From the NCBI RefSeq assembly GCF_001682865.1, contig NZ_MAQX01000001.1, positions 1,121,290 to 1,185,289 on the forward strand: a DNA stretch of 64,000 bases. Direction: 5' to 3'. Shown in pieces: positions 8,630 through 17,212 of the stretch. The notes under the pieces are model-generated. The model had not been told where the DNA came from. It did no database searches and saw only the letters and a program-made list of their open reading frames with translations. The stretch's first letter is position 1. Each line of letters begins with the position of its first letter. The position numbers and the translations under genes are program-made. Source of the stretch: Bacillus sp. FJAT-26390 (GTDB lineage: Bacteria; Bacillota; Bacilli; Paenibacillales; Paenibacillaceae).

Positions 8630-8767
8630 TCAAGCGTCTCCGATGCTCCACTGCTTCGAATCATATTTTCGGAACTGTTCGCCAAAACCGAGCACATCCG
8701 TATTGTATTTCTTTTGGAGCAATTGCAACGATTTTTGAATGTTGGTTTCTACCTCATTCGGAAAGCG
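8630..8767 (-). pseudogene. Remnant of a Ger(x)C lipoprotein, C-terminal segment
   Basis: 45 residues remain: VETNIQKSLQLLQKKYNTDV, then LGFGEQFRKYDSKQW. This is the characteristic end of germinant-receptor C subunits (helix, DxxGFG, then KxW). The intact homologue at 43325-44539 has KADVVGFGNRLSIEHPKQW in the same place. The N-terminal ~330 residues are gone and the frame stops at a TGA 5 codons after the Trp. The segment overlaps the end of the GerA-type remnant. Confidence 0.7.
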
Positions 8768-9134
8768 AGAAAATAAACGCTTTAGCAGCACCATCAACTA
8801 GCAATACCGCGTTATCCAGCGTCAACTGATCCATAATTTCGCCAAAGGTATCTATTTCACTGGAGCTAAAGCCTGTCACTTCTTGTTCTATAAGCAAAGA
8901 GCGCTTCGCTGGATCCGATATATCCCAGTTTTGCATCTCCAGCCGTATTTCATTTAATTGTTCCTCGTTCGTTAAGCCATTAAAATAAAGGAACAACCCC
9001 GGTACTTCTCCCCCAAGCCTGAAATGAATAAAGGCTGCATCGCTGCAATTCTCCAGCAAGGCTTCAACCTGCCGGCGGGACTGCTCTAACTGAGAAGGTA
9101 CGACCTGGCATATTTCCATAACGGTTTCGCTCAT
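8754..9134 (-). pseudogene. Truncated germinant-receptor A subunit (N-terminal domain only)
   Basis: 126 residues from an ATG at 9134 to a stop. The sequence follows the soluble N-terminal domain of GerAA/GerKA: LLENCSDAAFIHFRLGG, FLYFNGLTNEEQLNE, and the domain-closing DNAVLLVDGAAKAFIFS (compare [14 protein letters not shown] in the intact gene at 45659). The rest of the protein, including all membrane helices (~350 residues), is missing. The reading frame runs straight into a GerC-type remnant. A fragment this size may still be translated, but it cannot be a functional receptor subunit. Confidence 0.75.
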
Positions 9135-9298
9135 CGGTTAAAATCCCCTTGTTCATATAGGCTGGATAGTCTGCTTATTATTTTCCAGAACTACATTTCC
9201 TATCCAGCCCTTCTGAAACGGAAGGTTAATTAGGCGGAACTTGGTTAACCTAATCTTGCCGTAAAGTATAGGGCAATCAAGCATGTGGAGGTTATCCG

Positions 9299-9445
9299 AT
9301 GGCTCGCAACAAAAACAAGTCCATTCCAAGCAAAAATCAGGCTTTTGAAGCAAGCTCCAGAGAAGCGGAAAATAATGTCGCTGCCTCGACAGATGAGAAT
9401 CGCAATCAAAAAGGCCATGTGCCTAACAGCCCTTCTACCGGCTAG
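9299..9445 (+). CDS. Small hydrophilic protein, 48 residues
   Basis: Not in common gene-size limits but well formed. A TGGAGGT Shine-Dalgarno stands 6 bases before the ATG, and a perfect terminator starts 15 bases after the stop. The product (MARNKNKSIPSKNQAFEASS to NSPSTG) is rich in Asn, Ser, Lys and Gln, has no hydrophobic segment and no Cys. Composition resembles minor small acid-soluble spore proteins and YuzL-like proteins of Bacillota, but I do not recognise a definite family. Confidence 0.65.
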   Translation: MARNKNKSIPSKNQAFEASSREAENNVAASTDENRNQKGHVPNSPSTG

Positions 9446-9460
9446 CTGAGGCGCAGAACA

Positions 9461-9506
9461 AACAAAGAGCTGCCCGTGAGTTTGATCTCACGGACAGCTC
9501 TTTGTT
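9461..9506. terminator. Bidirectional intrinsic terminator
   Basis: A 20-base arm at 9461-9480 faces 9487-9506 with a single mismatch (AACAAAGAGCTG... / ...CAGCTCTTTGTT). It is shared by the small hydrophilic gene and the convergent 9531-10058 gene. Confidence 0.9.
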
Positions 9507-9530
9507 ATTACTTATTTCATATTACTTATT

Positions 9531-10058
9531 TCATTTATGGACAATGGACTCCCATCGGTGCTTGTATTGCAAAAGCCGTGGATGCACCCGCTCCGGTTCC
9601 TCGGTCAGCACCAGCCTTATTTTGACGATCCATTCCTCAAAGGAGGAAAAAGAAGCGAACAAATTAGCCATATCACCGGTCATGAGCAGAAAAAGCGGCT
9701 TAGGGTACGTTTCCGACAAATGTCTTAGAGCAGAATCGATAGGCGTATATTTTTTTCGCTTGACCTCGAGTCGTTCCACTACGACGCTTGCTTCCCCGCG
9801 ATCCCGCTTCCATTCATGCAGCTTATCCTCCCGTTTATAAAAAGGGCTAACCTCTTCCTTCGACATTCGTTTGATGCTCTGCTCGTGCAAGGGATAGAGA
9901 ACCAGCTTCATAAATAAACGCTCCTTGGCCAGGTCAGCCGCAAGATCAAGCTCGCGTTCGGTCGTATGCTCAAATGAATCATAATAGACGAGTGTACCTT
10001 TGCGCTCATCCTTTGGCGGCTCATAGCCGAACGGCATTTTTTGAACGGTTTCACTCAT
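9531..10058 (-). CDS. Hypothetical cytosolic protein
   Basis: 175 residues, charged, no signal peptide or membrane segment. Recognisable features are only structural: a short beta-like start (KGTLVYYDSF), a long helical stretch rich in Glu/Arg (ERELDLAADLAKERLFMKL), and a hydrophobic core strand PKPLFLLMTGDMANLF. No known motif was found. The start ATG follows AGGAGGTCATC, so it is very probably a real gene. It is separated from its neighbours by a terminator and ~75 bases. Confidence 0.65.
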   Translation of the reverse strand: MSETVQKMPFGYEPPKDERKGTLVYYDSFEHTTERELDLAADLAKERLFMKLVLYPLHEQSIKRMSKEEVSPFYKREDKLHEWKRDRGEASVVVERLEVKRKKYTPIDSALRHLSETYPKPLFLLMTGDMANLFASFSSFEEWIVKIRLVLTEEPERVHPRLLQYKHRWESIVHK

Positions 10059-10135
10059 GCTGATGACCTCCTATGTATCCTATACGAAAGTTACTTAGGA
10101 GATGAAAATACCATATCTGATCGGAAAATGCCATG

Positions 10136-11260
10136 CTAGAGCTTTCGATAATCGCTTTTCATTATATTTTTTACTAAGCCCGACCATTTCGAATTGGCTG
10201 GACAATACTTTCGCGCCACCTTCTCGATCGTAGTGAGCCCTTTATCGACGTAGTTTTTAGAAAGGAGCTGTCCGAATTTCCGAACGCTGTCCCCTTTCGT
10301 TTCAAAGCTGAACGCTTTGTTGTATTTATCGCCGTCTATCGCATTTAAGCCAAATAAATTATTTTTGCTCTTGGCTAGCTTGCTTTTGCCATTGCCGCTC
10401 TCGAGCTTCATGACGGCAATCGTAAAATAAGCGTTAATGCCGTATTCATCCTCGATTTCAAGGATAGCTTGTTCCAAATCATGCCCCGATAGCGCGGTGC
10501 CTTCAAATATTTTGGCGATATGCTCCTCCGTCAGCCCCGAATCAGATTCAACGATCGACGTTGGTTTATTTAGATCTTCCACGACTTCCTCATCTATACG
10601 TTCGGATTGCAGCGCTCTTTCCACGCTGCGATCATTGAATGCATGGGCCGGTAAGGCATCGCTTGCGGCAGGCATAGACAAAATCGCTACTTTTCCTTTT
10701 TGCTTTACTTGTTTGGCGTAGCCGCCATGAATAAATCCTCCCTCTTCAAGCTCAAGCCAGCCGTTATCGGTTTCTGCCTTCACTCGCAAAGCCGTTCCTT
10801 GCTCGACGACCTTGACGATGCTTGATTTCGCGGTTGGTTTTGTCCGTACGTTCAAATAGTAAGCGGTAACCTCATATGTATTCGGCTGCTCTTCGGCAAC
10901 TGCGGGCTCATCAGCGAGCTCTGCTTGCGTTATGGGAGGGATGCTTGGAGGCTGTTCGACCAAAGCGATCGGTGCTCCTGTGCTTGTTGAAAGCGGTGAG
11001 GGAAGGGTTGGATCGATGCTGCCAGCACTAGGTACCGGACTTGTCGCCGGACTTGGCACTGGACTTGAGAGATCGGTTTGGTTATCGCTTGGGGCAGCTA
11101 TCGTAATTTGACTAAAGCCTGCTTCAGCTATTTCCGGCGAAGGTACTGCCACGCGGACATCATCATCTTTATCTAAAGGTTTTACATACATGCCTAATGT
11201 AATGACTAACGATAAAATAAGCAGGTAAACGAACAATTGCTGATTCAACTTTTTTCGCAT
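10136..11260 (-). CDS. Cell-wall N-acetylglucosaminidase with SH3 domain
   Basis: 374 residues. One N-terminal membrane helix (LFVYLLILSLVITLGMYV) acts as signal or anchor. A Pro/Ser/Thr-rich linker (residues ~35-120) follows, then a bacterial SH3 domain (YYLNVRTKPTAKSSIVKVVE) and a C-terminal glucosaminidase domain. That last domain contains YFTIAVMKLESGNGKSKLA, where the Glu is the expected catalytic acid, and NNLFGLNAIDGD. The family cleaves the GlcNAc-MurNAc bond of peptidoglycan. It is likely a surface autolysin used in growth or spore development. ATG after AGGGAGTGG. Confidence 0.85.
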   Translation of the reverse strand: MRKKLNQQLFVYLLILSLVITLGMYVKPLDKDDDVRVAVPSPEIAEAGFSQITIAAPSDNQTDLSSPVPSPATSPVPSAGSIDPTLPSPLSTSTGAPIALVEQPPSIPPITQAELADEPAVAEEQPNTYEVTAYYLNVRTKPTAKSSIVKVVEQGTALRVKAETDNGWLELEEGGFIHGGYAKQVKQKGKVAILSMPAASDALPAHAFNDRSVERALQSERIDEEVVEDLNKPTSIVESDSGLTEEHIAKIFEGTALSGHDLEQAILEIEDEYGINAYFTIAVMKLESGNGKSKLAKSKNNLFGLNAIDGDKYNKAFSFETKGDSVRKFGQLLSKNYVDKGLTTIEKVARKYCPANSKWSGLVKNIMKSDYRKL

Positions 11261-11495
11261 AAAATTACCACTCCCTTAGGTTAATGAGATATACCTGTTG
11301 CCATATAAGCAGGTTTATACGGGCAAAATTCGCAGGTACAAAGAAAAAGTGGACGGTCTGTGAAGATTATATGTCGCTGTGTCCTCCAAAAGACGAGTTT
11401 TTGACCCACTTTCCGTGGATTTGTTAATTATGAGAAAAAATTTAACAAAATCCGCTCCGCTTTTTCCGCTTTTTGGGAGCGTAAATACGGACGCA

Positions 11496-11531
11496 AAAAA
11501 GCTCTTATTCCCTGGAGAATAAGAGCTTTTT
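11496..11531. terminator. Bidirectional intrinsic terminator
   Basis: AAAAAGCTCTTATTC (11496-11510) and GAATAAGAGCTTTTT (11517-11531) are perfectly complementary around a 6-base loop. It ends the epimerase gene on the minus strand. Confidence 0.92.
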
Positions 11532-11546
11532 CATGCTATTACCTAT

Positions 11547-12554
11547 CTATTTTTTGTACCCTGACGCGTGTGCTGCAATGATCGAATCCATCTGCTCATT
11601 CCATTCCTTGTCCTCGGTACAGCGCTCCGGATGAGCTTCAAACCATGCTACCGTGCGTTTCATTCCTTCTGCAAACGAGACGGTCGCTTCGAATTCGGGA
11701 ACTAAGCTTTTGATCTTGCTGTTATCGAATACACTCGTTACCGATTTGTCTCCTAGCAGACCGCCCTCCAGCTCGGGATCATGCGAGATAAGAAACTCCG
11801 ACGAGATATAAACAAGCTTTGGCACTGCACCTGCGGCGTCGCCGATCGCTTCATAAATTTGGTTCCAAGTGAGCACCTCATCAGAGGTTATGTGGTATGC
11901 TTGTCCGATCGCTTCTTCCCGGCCTAGCAATCCGACGAAACCTTTGGCAAAATCGGTATTATGCGTCATTGTCCAAAGCGACGAGCCGTCTCCGTGAACG
12001 ATTACAGGAAGCCCCGCTCTTATTCGTGCTACCAGCGACCAGGGATGCGGCCAGCTGTTTAGCGCGGCAGGAATCATCGTGTCTCCGTAAGTAAATGACG
12101 GTCTAACGATCGTTACTGGAAAACCTGTTGCTGCCTGTTCTTCGGTCAGCAGCTGCTCGCATGCGATTTTGTCGCGAGAGTACTGCCAGTATTTATTTTC
12201 AAGCGGAGTCGCTTCCTCCGTAATGATATAGTGCTGCGGAGGTTTCTGGTAAGCCGAAGCGGAGCTGATGAATATGTATTGCTTGGTGCGCCCGCGGAAC
12301 AGCTCGATGTCGACGCTTACATGTTCAGGCGTGAACGCAATCCAGTCAACGACTACGTCGAACCGATGTCCCTCGAGTGCAGCTGCCGCCGCCTTCGAAT
12401 CTCTTATATCACCGATTATGGTCTTTGCGCCTTCTGGCACAAAATCGTCCCGCTTCCCCCTATTAAAGAGATAAAGCTCTATCCCGCGTGCAATCGCTAG
12501 CTTTGATACCGCCTCGCTTATTAAGCCTGTCCCGCCAATAAACAATACCTTCAT
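11547..12554 (-). CDS. NAD-dependent epimerase/dehydratase family protein
   Basis: 335 residues, an extended SDR. KVLFIGGTGLISEAV is the NAD(P) loop (GGTGxIS, the variant of the CSP41/RNA-binding-like and isoflavone-reductase-like branch). FDVVVDWIAFTP, FISSASAYQKP (Ser of the triad) and an SRDKIACEQ segment follow, where the Tyr of the usual YxxxK is replaced by Ser. VRPSFTYGD and HNTDFAKGFVGLLG complete the substrate lobe. Loss of the catalytic Tyr suggests a non-enzymatic or altered role. A GAGGAGCG Shine-Dalgarno is present. Substrate unknown. Confidence 0.78.
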   Translation of the reverse strand: MKVLFIGGTGLISEAVSKLAIARGIELYLFNRGKRDDFVPEGAKTIIGDIRDSKAAAAALEGHRFDVVVDWIAFTPEHVSVDIELFRGRTKQYIFISSASAYQKPPQHYIITEEATPLENKYWQYSRDKIACEQLLTEEQAATGFPVTIVRPSFTYGDTMIPAALNSWPHPWSLVARIRAGLPVIVHGDGSSLWTMTHNTDFAKGFVGLLGREEAIGQAYHITSDEVLTWNQIYEAIGDAAGAVPKLVYISSEFLISHDPELEGGLLGDKSVTSVFDNSKIKSLVPEFEATVSFAEGMKRTVAWFEAHPERCTEDKEWNEQMDSIIAAHASGYKK

Positions 12555-12695
12555 GACATTCGCTCCTCTGCTTCATGGAATCATTCGAACGCAGCAACTA
12601 CATCCATCATCTTTGAATTGTCAATTAATAGTACCATATGAGCTAATCTTTTAATATTTGAAAATGATATAATATAGCCACCAAATAGTAAAGGG

Positions 12696-13235
12696 GTGGC
12701 TTCAACTGAAACGATTAGCTTTAACGACCTTCTACTCCGTCGTCTTATCCTCCTGCTGCTAAGCGCCTGCGGCAGCGCAGCGAATTCAGATAAACAGCCG
12801 AATGAAACAGCGGAAGTACATAATGCGGAGCATGGCCAGCACCAAACCGCATCCGGCGATCTGCAAGAGAAGACCGCATCGCTAAGCGTTCTTCCGTCTT
12901 TTTTGGATGGAGCGAGCGCAACTGTCCAGACGGCATATAAAACAGCGGCAACCGTTACCGATATTTTGCCTTACATCCCTTGTTACTGCGGCTGCGGCGA
13001 AAGTGCCGGCCATAAAAGCAATCTGAACTGCTTTATCGCAGAACTGAACGATGACGGCTCCGTCGTCTGGGATGATCACGGCACCCGCTGCGGCGTATGC
13101 ATTGAAATCGCCGTCACAACGGCTGCAATGAAAGCAAACGGTGTCGAAGCGGAACGAATCCGCCAAATTATCGACGAAACGTATAAAGAAGGTTACGCAA
13201 AACCAACGTTAACGGAGCTTCCTCCTGCTTCCTAA
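12696..13235 (+). CDS. PCYCGC-motif lipoprotein, probable frameshift in the signal peptide
   Basis: The body carries the defining IPCYCGCGES motif, then CFIAE, DDHGTRCGVCIEIA and a C-terminal helix, as in PCYCGC-domain proteins of Bacillota (function unknown, likely thiol or metal chemistry outside the membrane). The open frame begins at a GTG with a badly spaced Shine-Dalgarno and gives a poor N-terminus (ASTETISFNDLLLRR) before LLLLSACGS, a lipobox. A second frame, from a CTG at 12706 placed 7 bases after AAGGGGTGG, reads KRLALTTFYSVVL, a typical lipoprotein signal, then stops. One lost base near 12746 would fuse them perfectly. Confidence 0.65.
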   Translation: MASTETISFNDLLLRRLILLLLSACGSAANSDKQPNETAEVHNAEHGQHQTASGDLQEKTASLSVLPSFLDGASATVQTAYKTAATVTDILPYIPCYCGCGESAGHKSNLNCFIAELNDDGSVVWDDHGTRCGVCIEIAVTTAAMKANGVEAERIRQIIDETYKEGYAKPTLTELPPAS

Positions 13236-13256
13236 TCCCTATCAAGAAACGTTTGC

Positions 13257-13293
13257 GACAGTCTGGAGCTAGAAGCCTTAGTTCTAGACTGTC
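13257..13293. terminator. Hairpin without T tract
   Basis: GACAGTCTGGAGCTA (13257-13271) pairs with TAGTTCTAGACTGTC (13279-13293), with two mismatches. It lies between convergent genes, so a terminator role is likely, but neither side has a T run. Confidence 0.4.
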
Positions 13294-13315
13294 ACCCTCC
13301 TATTTACAAACTTCT

Positions 13316-13831
13316 CTAATTCGCATTGCTTATCCGCTTAAAATGATCCTCCGTTTTTTGGATGACAAATGCGGATTGCTCCCGTTCAGTCCTCCGATCA
13401 CTCGCAGTAAAATCAGCAAGAAACCGGTCAAGCACGACATCTAGTACGACTTCATCCCCTTTTACAAACACAAGTTGATGAACCGATTCATCAAGCAATG
13501 GAAAATCGCCCATTATGAATTCATTTGCTAGGTAAGCCAGATATGAGGTTTCCGTGGTCCATTTTGTCCCCGTTGCTTTCCGCATCTCTTCCCTTGAGAA
13601 ATAAGGTGGGAACATATACATTTGATCCCAGTCAAAAGTCGTTACTTCCGTCATTTCAAAAGAATCCTTTTGCCTGACCACAGCTTCTAAATGATGAATA
13701 AATTGATCCGTATTTTCATTGTTCACTTTGATGGATCGATAGTTTGCATAGCTTATAAGGACAGGCATATATACAAGAACGATAAAAAGCCCAATTAAAG
13801 ATAAAAGAATCGTTTTTTTATGCTTCTTCAT
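13316..13831 (-). CDS. Hypothetical membrane-anchored protein
   Basis: 171 residues. MKKHKKTILLSLIGLFIVLVYMPVLISYA is a single N-terminal membrane helix with positive residues inside, so the remaining ~140 residues face outward. The extracellular part is acidic and mixed alpha/beta (FEMTEVTTFDWDQMYMFPPY, VFVKGDEVVLDVVL) with no Cys and no known motif. The ATG follows GGAGGCCG. Probably a small secreted or anchored protein specific to Paenibacillus-like bacteria; function unknown. Confidence 0.7.
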   Translation of the reverse strand: MKKHKKTILLSLIGLFIVLVYMPVLISYANYRSIKVNNENTDQFIHHLEAVVRQKDSFEMTEVTTFDWDQMYMFPPYFSREEMRKATGTKWTTETSYLAYLANEFIMGDFPLLDESVHQLVFVKGDEVVLDVVLDRFLADFTASDRRTEREQSAFVIQKTEDHFKRISNAN

Positions 13832-14014
13832 TTACGGCCTCCGTTTAAATTGGCATGATATCCCTATTTTAACACGATAAGAGAGTCGGAATGACGTTTG
13901 CAAAAAAACAAACAAAATCATAACTTTACGGCATCGCCATACGAGGGTCAAACTCACTAAGATAAAGCTAAAGGGCTTTTATTCAGCCAATGTCTGCCTT
14001 AATGGAGGGGATCT

Positions 14015-14794
14015 ATGCTTTTGCACAAAAAAGTCGTTTTTATTACAGATTCGGATCAAATCAGCGGCAAAGCAATCATTAACCGGTTGACGCAAGGCGG
14101 CGCTCATTTTATATTGAACAGCCGTTCGGGAGGCACTGCAATTACTTCGGAGCTAGAGCAGGTTCAGGAGGCTGGCTCGCAAGCGATAGTCGTTAATATT
14201 GACCTTTGCAAATCCGCGGACGTCGCGGACATGCTTCAATTCGCGGAGCAGCAGCTAGGCGCCGTTGATGTACTCATCCACAACAATAAGGAAGTTTACC
14301 AAAGCTCGATTGAATTTGGCGATGAAGAGGTTTTTACAAAAAGTTTGGCCATCAATGCCAAATCAGCTTTTATTTGTACGCAGCAGGTAGGCAAGCAGAT
14401 GATGGAGAAGCAAACCGGGAAGATCATCTACGTCTCCTCTATTCACGCCGAGAAGCCAACGGGCTCCGCATTCACCTTCAGCGTATCCAAAGGCGCGGTC
14501 AAAATGCTGGCAAAGGAAGCTTCTCTCGTCTTAGGCCGGAACGGCGTCAGCGTAAATACAATCGAGCTGGGGCCGCTGGACGGCGATCATGAGGTTTTTG
14601 AAAGCACGCTCTCCACGCTGTATAACGATTATGAATATAAAATACCGAATGCCGTACTTGGCAGCGCGGATGATCTAGCTGAGCTAGTGATGTTCCTCTC
14701 CTCGGACGAGGCGCGCTATATCAACGGATCAGATATTAGACTCGATGGCGGCTTTCTGCTGCATTACATGAACTTCAAGATGAAGCGACCTTAA
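14015..14794 (+). CDS. Short-chain dehydrogenase/reductase with variant cofactor loop
   Basis: 259 residues, classical SDR length. The cofactor loop is degenerate (VVFITDSDQISGKAI instead of TGxxxGIG), LIHNNKEVYQS replaces the NNAG motif, and the active site reads IIYVSSIHAEK...FTFSVSKGAVKML. Ser is present, but the Tyr of YxxxK is replaced by Phe (FSVSK). The enzyme may therefore be weakly active or a partner of the next SDR, 21 bases downstream. It is the first gene of the sugar-acid operon, with a GGAGGGGATCT Shine-Dalgarno. Confidence 0.8.
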   Translation: MLLHKKVVFITDSDQISGKAIINRLTQGGAHFILNSRSGGTAITSELEQVQEAGSQAIVVNIDLCKSADVADMLQFAEQQLGAVDVLIHNNKEVYQSSIEFGDEEVFTKSLAINAKSAFICTQQVGKQMMEKQTGKIIYVSSIHAEKPTGSAFTFSVSKGAVKMLAKEASLVLGRNGVSVNTIELGPLDGDHEVFESTLSTLYNDYEYKIPNAVLGSADDLAELVMFLSSDEARYINGSDIRLDGGFLLHYMNFKMKRP

Positions 14795-14815
14795 CAGCCG
14801 GCAAGGAGGCGCAGG

Positions 14816-15601
14816 ATGAGTATGGTTGGAAAAATAGCATTAGTAACCGGTGCAGGAACGGGAATTGGCAAAGGGGTTGCTATCGAGCTGGCTCGCCGCG
14901 GCGTTCGGGTTGCGATTCATTACAATCAAAGCGATGCCGGCGCGCTTCACACGAAGCGGCAAATTGATGATTTTGGCGGCAGTGCGATGATCGTCCAAGC
15001 CAATGTGGCGCATAAGGACGAAATTGAGCGTATGGTTGAAACCGTTGTTAAACACTTCGGCGGAATGGATATTTTAGTCAACAATGCGGCTTTGCAGCTG
15101 AATTATGATTTTTTTGAGCATGACGAAGCCTCGTTTGACCGGATGATGAACATTAATCTGAAGGGATACTGGCAATGCATGCAAGCTGTCATTCCGTATA
15201 TGAAAATGAAGCAATCCGGCCGAATCATCATCATGTCCTCGGTTCATAGCAAACGCCCTACCGACTTTGACGTCGTTTATTCCATGACTAAGGGCGGCAT
15301 TCGCATGCTCGGCAGGGAAAGCGCGATTGAGCTTGCCAAGTATGGCATTACCGTCAATACCATCGAGCCTGGAGCAGTTGACGTCGGCAAGCAAAGCGCG
15401 CGTGAATCGAAGCCGATCATGACGGCGGAGGATATCGAGAAGCAAAAAAGAACAAGCCGGTCCATCCGTGATAAGTTTCCGCTTGGCCGTGTGGGCCGTC
15501 CTCTGGACGTCGCGCAGCTTGTTTGTTTTATTGCATCGGAAGAAAGCGAGTTTATGACGGGCTCTTCAATTAGGCTTGACGGCGGCAGCATGCTGCTTTG
15601 A
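14816..15601 (+). CDS. Short-chain dehydrogenase/reductase
   Basis: 261 residues with all classical SDR motifs: TGAGTGIGKG at residues ~11-20, NNAAL, SSVHSKRP with the catalytic Ser, and YSMTKGG with Tyr/Lys. The C-terminal GSSIRLDGG ends the fold. It follows the variant SDR after 21 bases (AAGGAGG Shine-Dalgarno) and precedes the enolase-superfamily gene. In this setting it probably interconverts a keto and hydroxy sugar acid. The precise substrate is not readable from sequence. Confidence 0.85.
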   Translation: MSMVGKIALVTGAGTGIGKGVAIELARRGVRVAIHYNQSDAGALHTKRQIDDFGGSAMIVQANVAHKDEIERMVETVVKHFGGMDILVNNAALQLNYDFFEHDEASFDRMMNINLKGYWQCMQAVIPYMKMKQSGRIIIMSSVHSKRPTDFDVVYSMTKGGIRMLGRESAIELAKYGITVNTIEPGAVDVGKQSARESKPIMTAEDIEKQKRTSRSIRDKFPLGRVGRPLDVAQLVCFIASEESEFMTGSSIRLDGGSMLL

Positions 15602-15638
15602 TCACCTTTTAACCATAACGTTCAAGGAGTGAATATTC

Positions 15639-17027
15639 GTGTCCAACAACCCATCCTATGAGGAAACGTTAGCCCATGTCAGCACCCATTCAAACCCTGC
15701 CGCGCTTCGCATTACCGACATCCGTTTTACCGATATTGTAGGCGGCCCGTTTCATAGCAGCTTAATTAAAGTGTTCACCAATCAAGGGCTCGTTGGATTT
15801 GGCGAGGTGCGTGACGGTGCAGATAAAGTGTACGCTCAAATGCTGAAGGGCCGATTGCTTGGCGAGAATCCATGCAACATCGATAAGCTTTTTCGGCGGA
15901 TTAAGCAGTTCGGCGGTCATGCAAGGCAAGGCGGCGGCGTTAGCGGACTTGAAATCGCATTATGGGATTTAGCTGGCAAGGCTTACGGCGTACCGATCTA
16001 TCAAATGCTTGGCGGAAAGTTCCGCGAAAAAATCCGTATGTACTGCGACACCGAGGTAGTCGGCAAAGATACGGGTACGGCGATGGGCTTGGCGCTTAAG
16101 AAGCGAATGGAGGAAGGTTTCTCCTTCCTTAAGATGGATCTTGGCATTGGCCAGATTATTAACGAGCCTGGCACGTTAAGCGCTCCGCTCGGCTTCTTGG
16201 AGGAAATGCGCAGCATCTCCAAAAACCGCTATAGCAACAATCATGATACGCTGACGGAAGATGAAATTCGTGATATCCGAAACCAGCACTATGACATCCA
16301 CAACATCCCCCACCCTTTTACCGCGATTCATGTGACCGAGAAAGGTCTGGATATGCTTGAGCAATACGTTGCGGATGTGCGCGCTGTTATCGGCTACGAG
16401 GTGCCGCTTGCGGTCGATCATTTTGGACATATCGGCCTAGAGGATTGCATTAAGCTTGGACGGCGCGTCGATAAATTTAATCTGGCTTGGATGGAGGATA
16501 TGCTGCCTTGGCAGTACACGGAGCAATATGCGAAGCTCTCCCGTGCGGTCGCCACTCCGATCTGTACGGGCGAGGATATTTATTTGAAGGAAAATTTCCG
16601 TCCCCTGCTCCAAGCAGGCGGCGTATCGGTTATCCATCCCGACGTGCTGACGACAGGCGGAATATTAGAAACGAAAAAAATCGGCGATATGGCGCAGGAG
16701 TACGGCGTTGCAATGGCCATTCATATGGCGGAGAGCCCGATCGCTTGCCTAGCAGCCGCACATGTCGCCGCAGCTACCGAAAACTTCATGGCGCTTGAAT
16801 ACCATTCCTGCGAAGTGCCTTGGTGGGATGACATTATCATAAGCAGCAAGCTTCCGAAGAAGCTTGTGCAGAATGGCTTCATCCATATGACGGATGCGCC
16901 TGGCCTTGGCATTGACGACCTGAACGATGAAGTATTGGCGCAGCATCTTCATCCCAAAATACCTGGCCTATGGGAGGCTACAGACAACTGGAATCACTAC
17001 CACTCAAATGACCGGCTGTGGAGCTGA
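15639..17027 (+). CDS. Mandelate racemase/muconate lactonizing enzyme (enolase superfamily) protein
   Basis: 462 residues, longer than most members. The N-terminal capping domain starts RITDIRFTDIVGG, then a TIM barrel: GGVSGLEIALWDLAGKA, FLKMDLG (KxD at strand 2), and three metal ligands in AVDHFGHIG, WMEDMLPW and CTGEDIY. IHPDVLTTGGI and AIHMAESP follow. It abstracts the proton alpha to a carboxylate, probably as a sugar-acid dehydratase. An insertion of ~70 residues between strands 2 and 3 (residues ~175-240) is unusual. GTG start behind AAGGAGTG. Confidence 0.82.
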   Translation: MSNNPSYEETLAHVSTHSNPAALRITDIRFTDIVGGPFHSSLIKVFTNQGLVGFGEVRDGADKVYAQMLKGRLLGENPCNIDKLFRRIKQFGGHARQGGGVSGLEIALWDLAGKAYGVPIYQMLGGKFREKIRMYCDTEVVGKDTGTAMGLALKKRMEEGFSFLKMDLGIGQIINEPGTLSAPLGFLEEMRSISKNRYSNNHDTLTEDEIRDIRNQHYDIHNIPHPFTAIHVTEKGLDMLEQYVADVRAVIGYEVPLAVDHFGHIGLEDCIKLGRRVDKFNLAWMEDMLPWQYTEQYAKLSRAVATPICTGEDIYLKENFRPLLQAGGVSVIHPDVLTTGGILETKKIGDMAQEYGVAMAIHMAESPIACLAAAHVAAATENFMALEYHSCEVPWWDDIIISSKLPKKLVQNGFIHMTDAPGLGIDDLNDEVLAQHLHPKIPGLWEATDNWNHYHSNDRLWS

Positions 17028-17035
17028 GACGAAAT

Positions 17036-17074
17036 AAAAGAAGCGGGATGCATTGTTGCATTCCGCTTCTTTTT
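17036..17074. terminator. Intrinsic terminator of the SDR-enolase operon
   Basis: AAAAGAAGCGGGATGCA pairs with TGCATTCCGCTTCTTTT (one G-T pair), 9 bases after the enolase-superfamily stop codon. Confidence 0.9.
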
Positions 17075-17144
17075 GACGTTCAACCGCCCCGCACACCGTC
17101 CCTCCGCTTAACTATTGGTTTCCTTCGCTTCATCCCATGCAACA

Positions 17145-17191
17145 AAAAGCACCTCCAACACCGCTATATTAGCAGTAGTCGAAGGTGCCAC
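17145..17191 (-). terminator. Intrinsic terminator of the importer-uxuA operon
   Basis: On the minus strand GCACCTTCGAC... pairs with ...GTTGGAGGTGC and TTTTT follows. It starts ~20 bases after the mannonate dehydratase stop. Confidence 0.75.
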
Positions 17192-17212
17192 ACTTCTAAT
17201 TCTACTTGTCTT

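Noticed and set aside
9153-9353. 66-codon minus-strand ORF
   Set aside because: It is antisense to the small hydrophilic gene, which has a Shine-Dalgarno and terminator.
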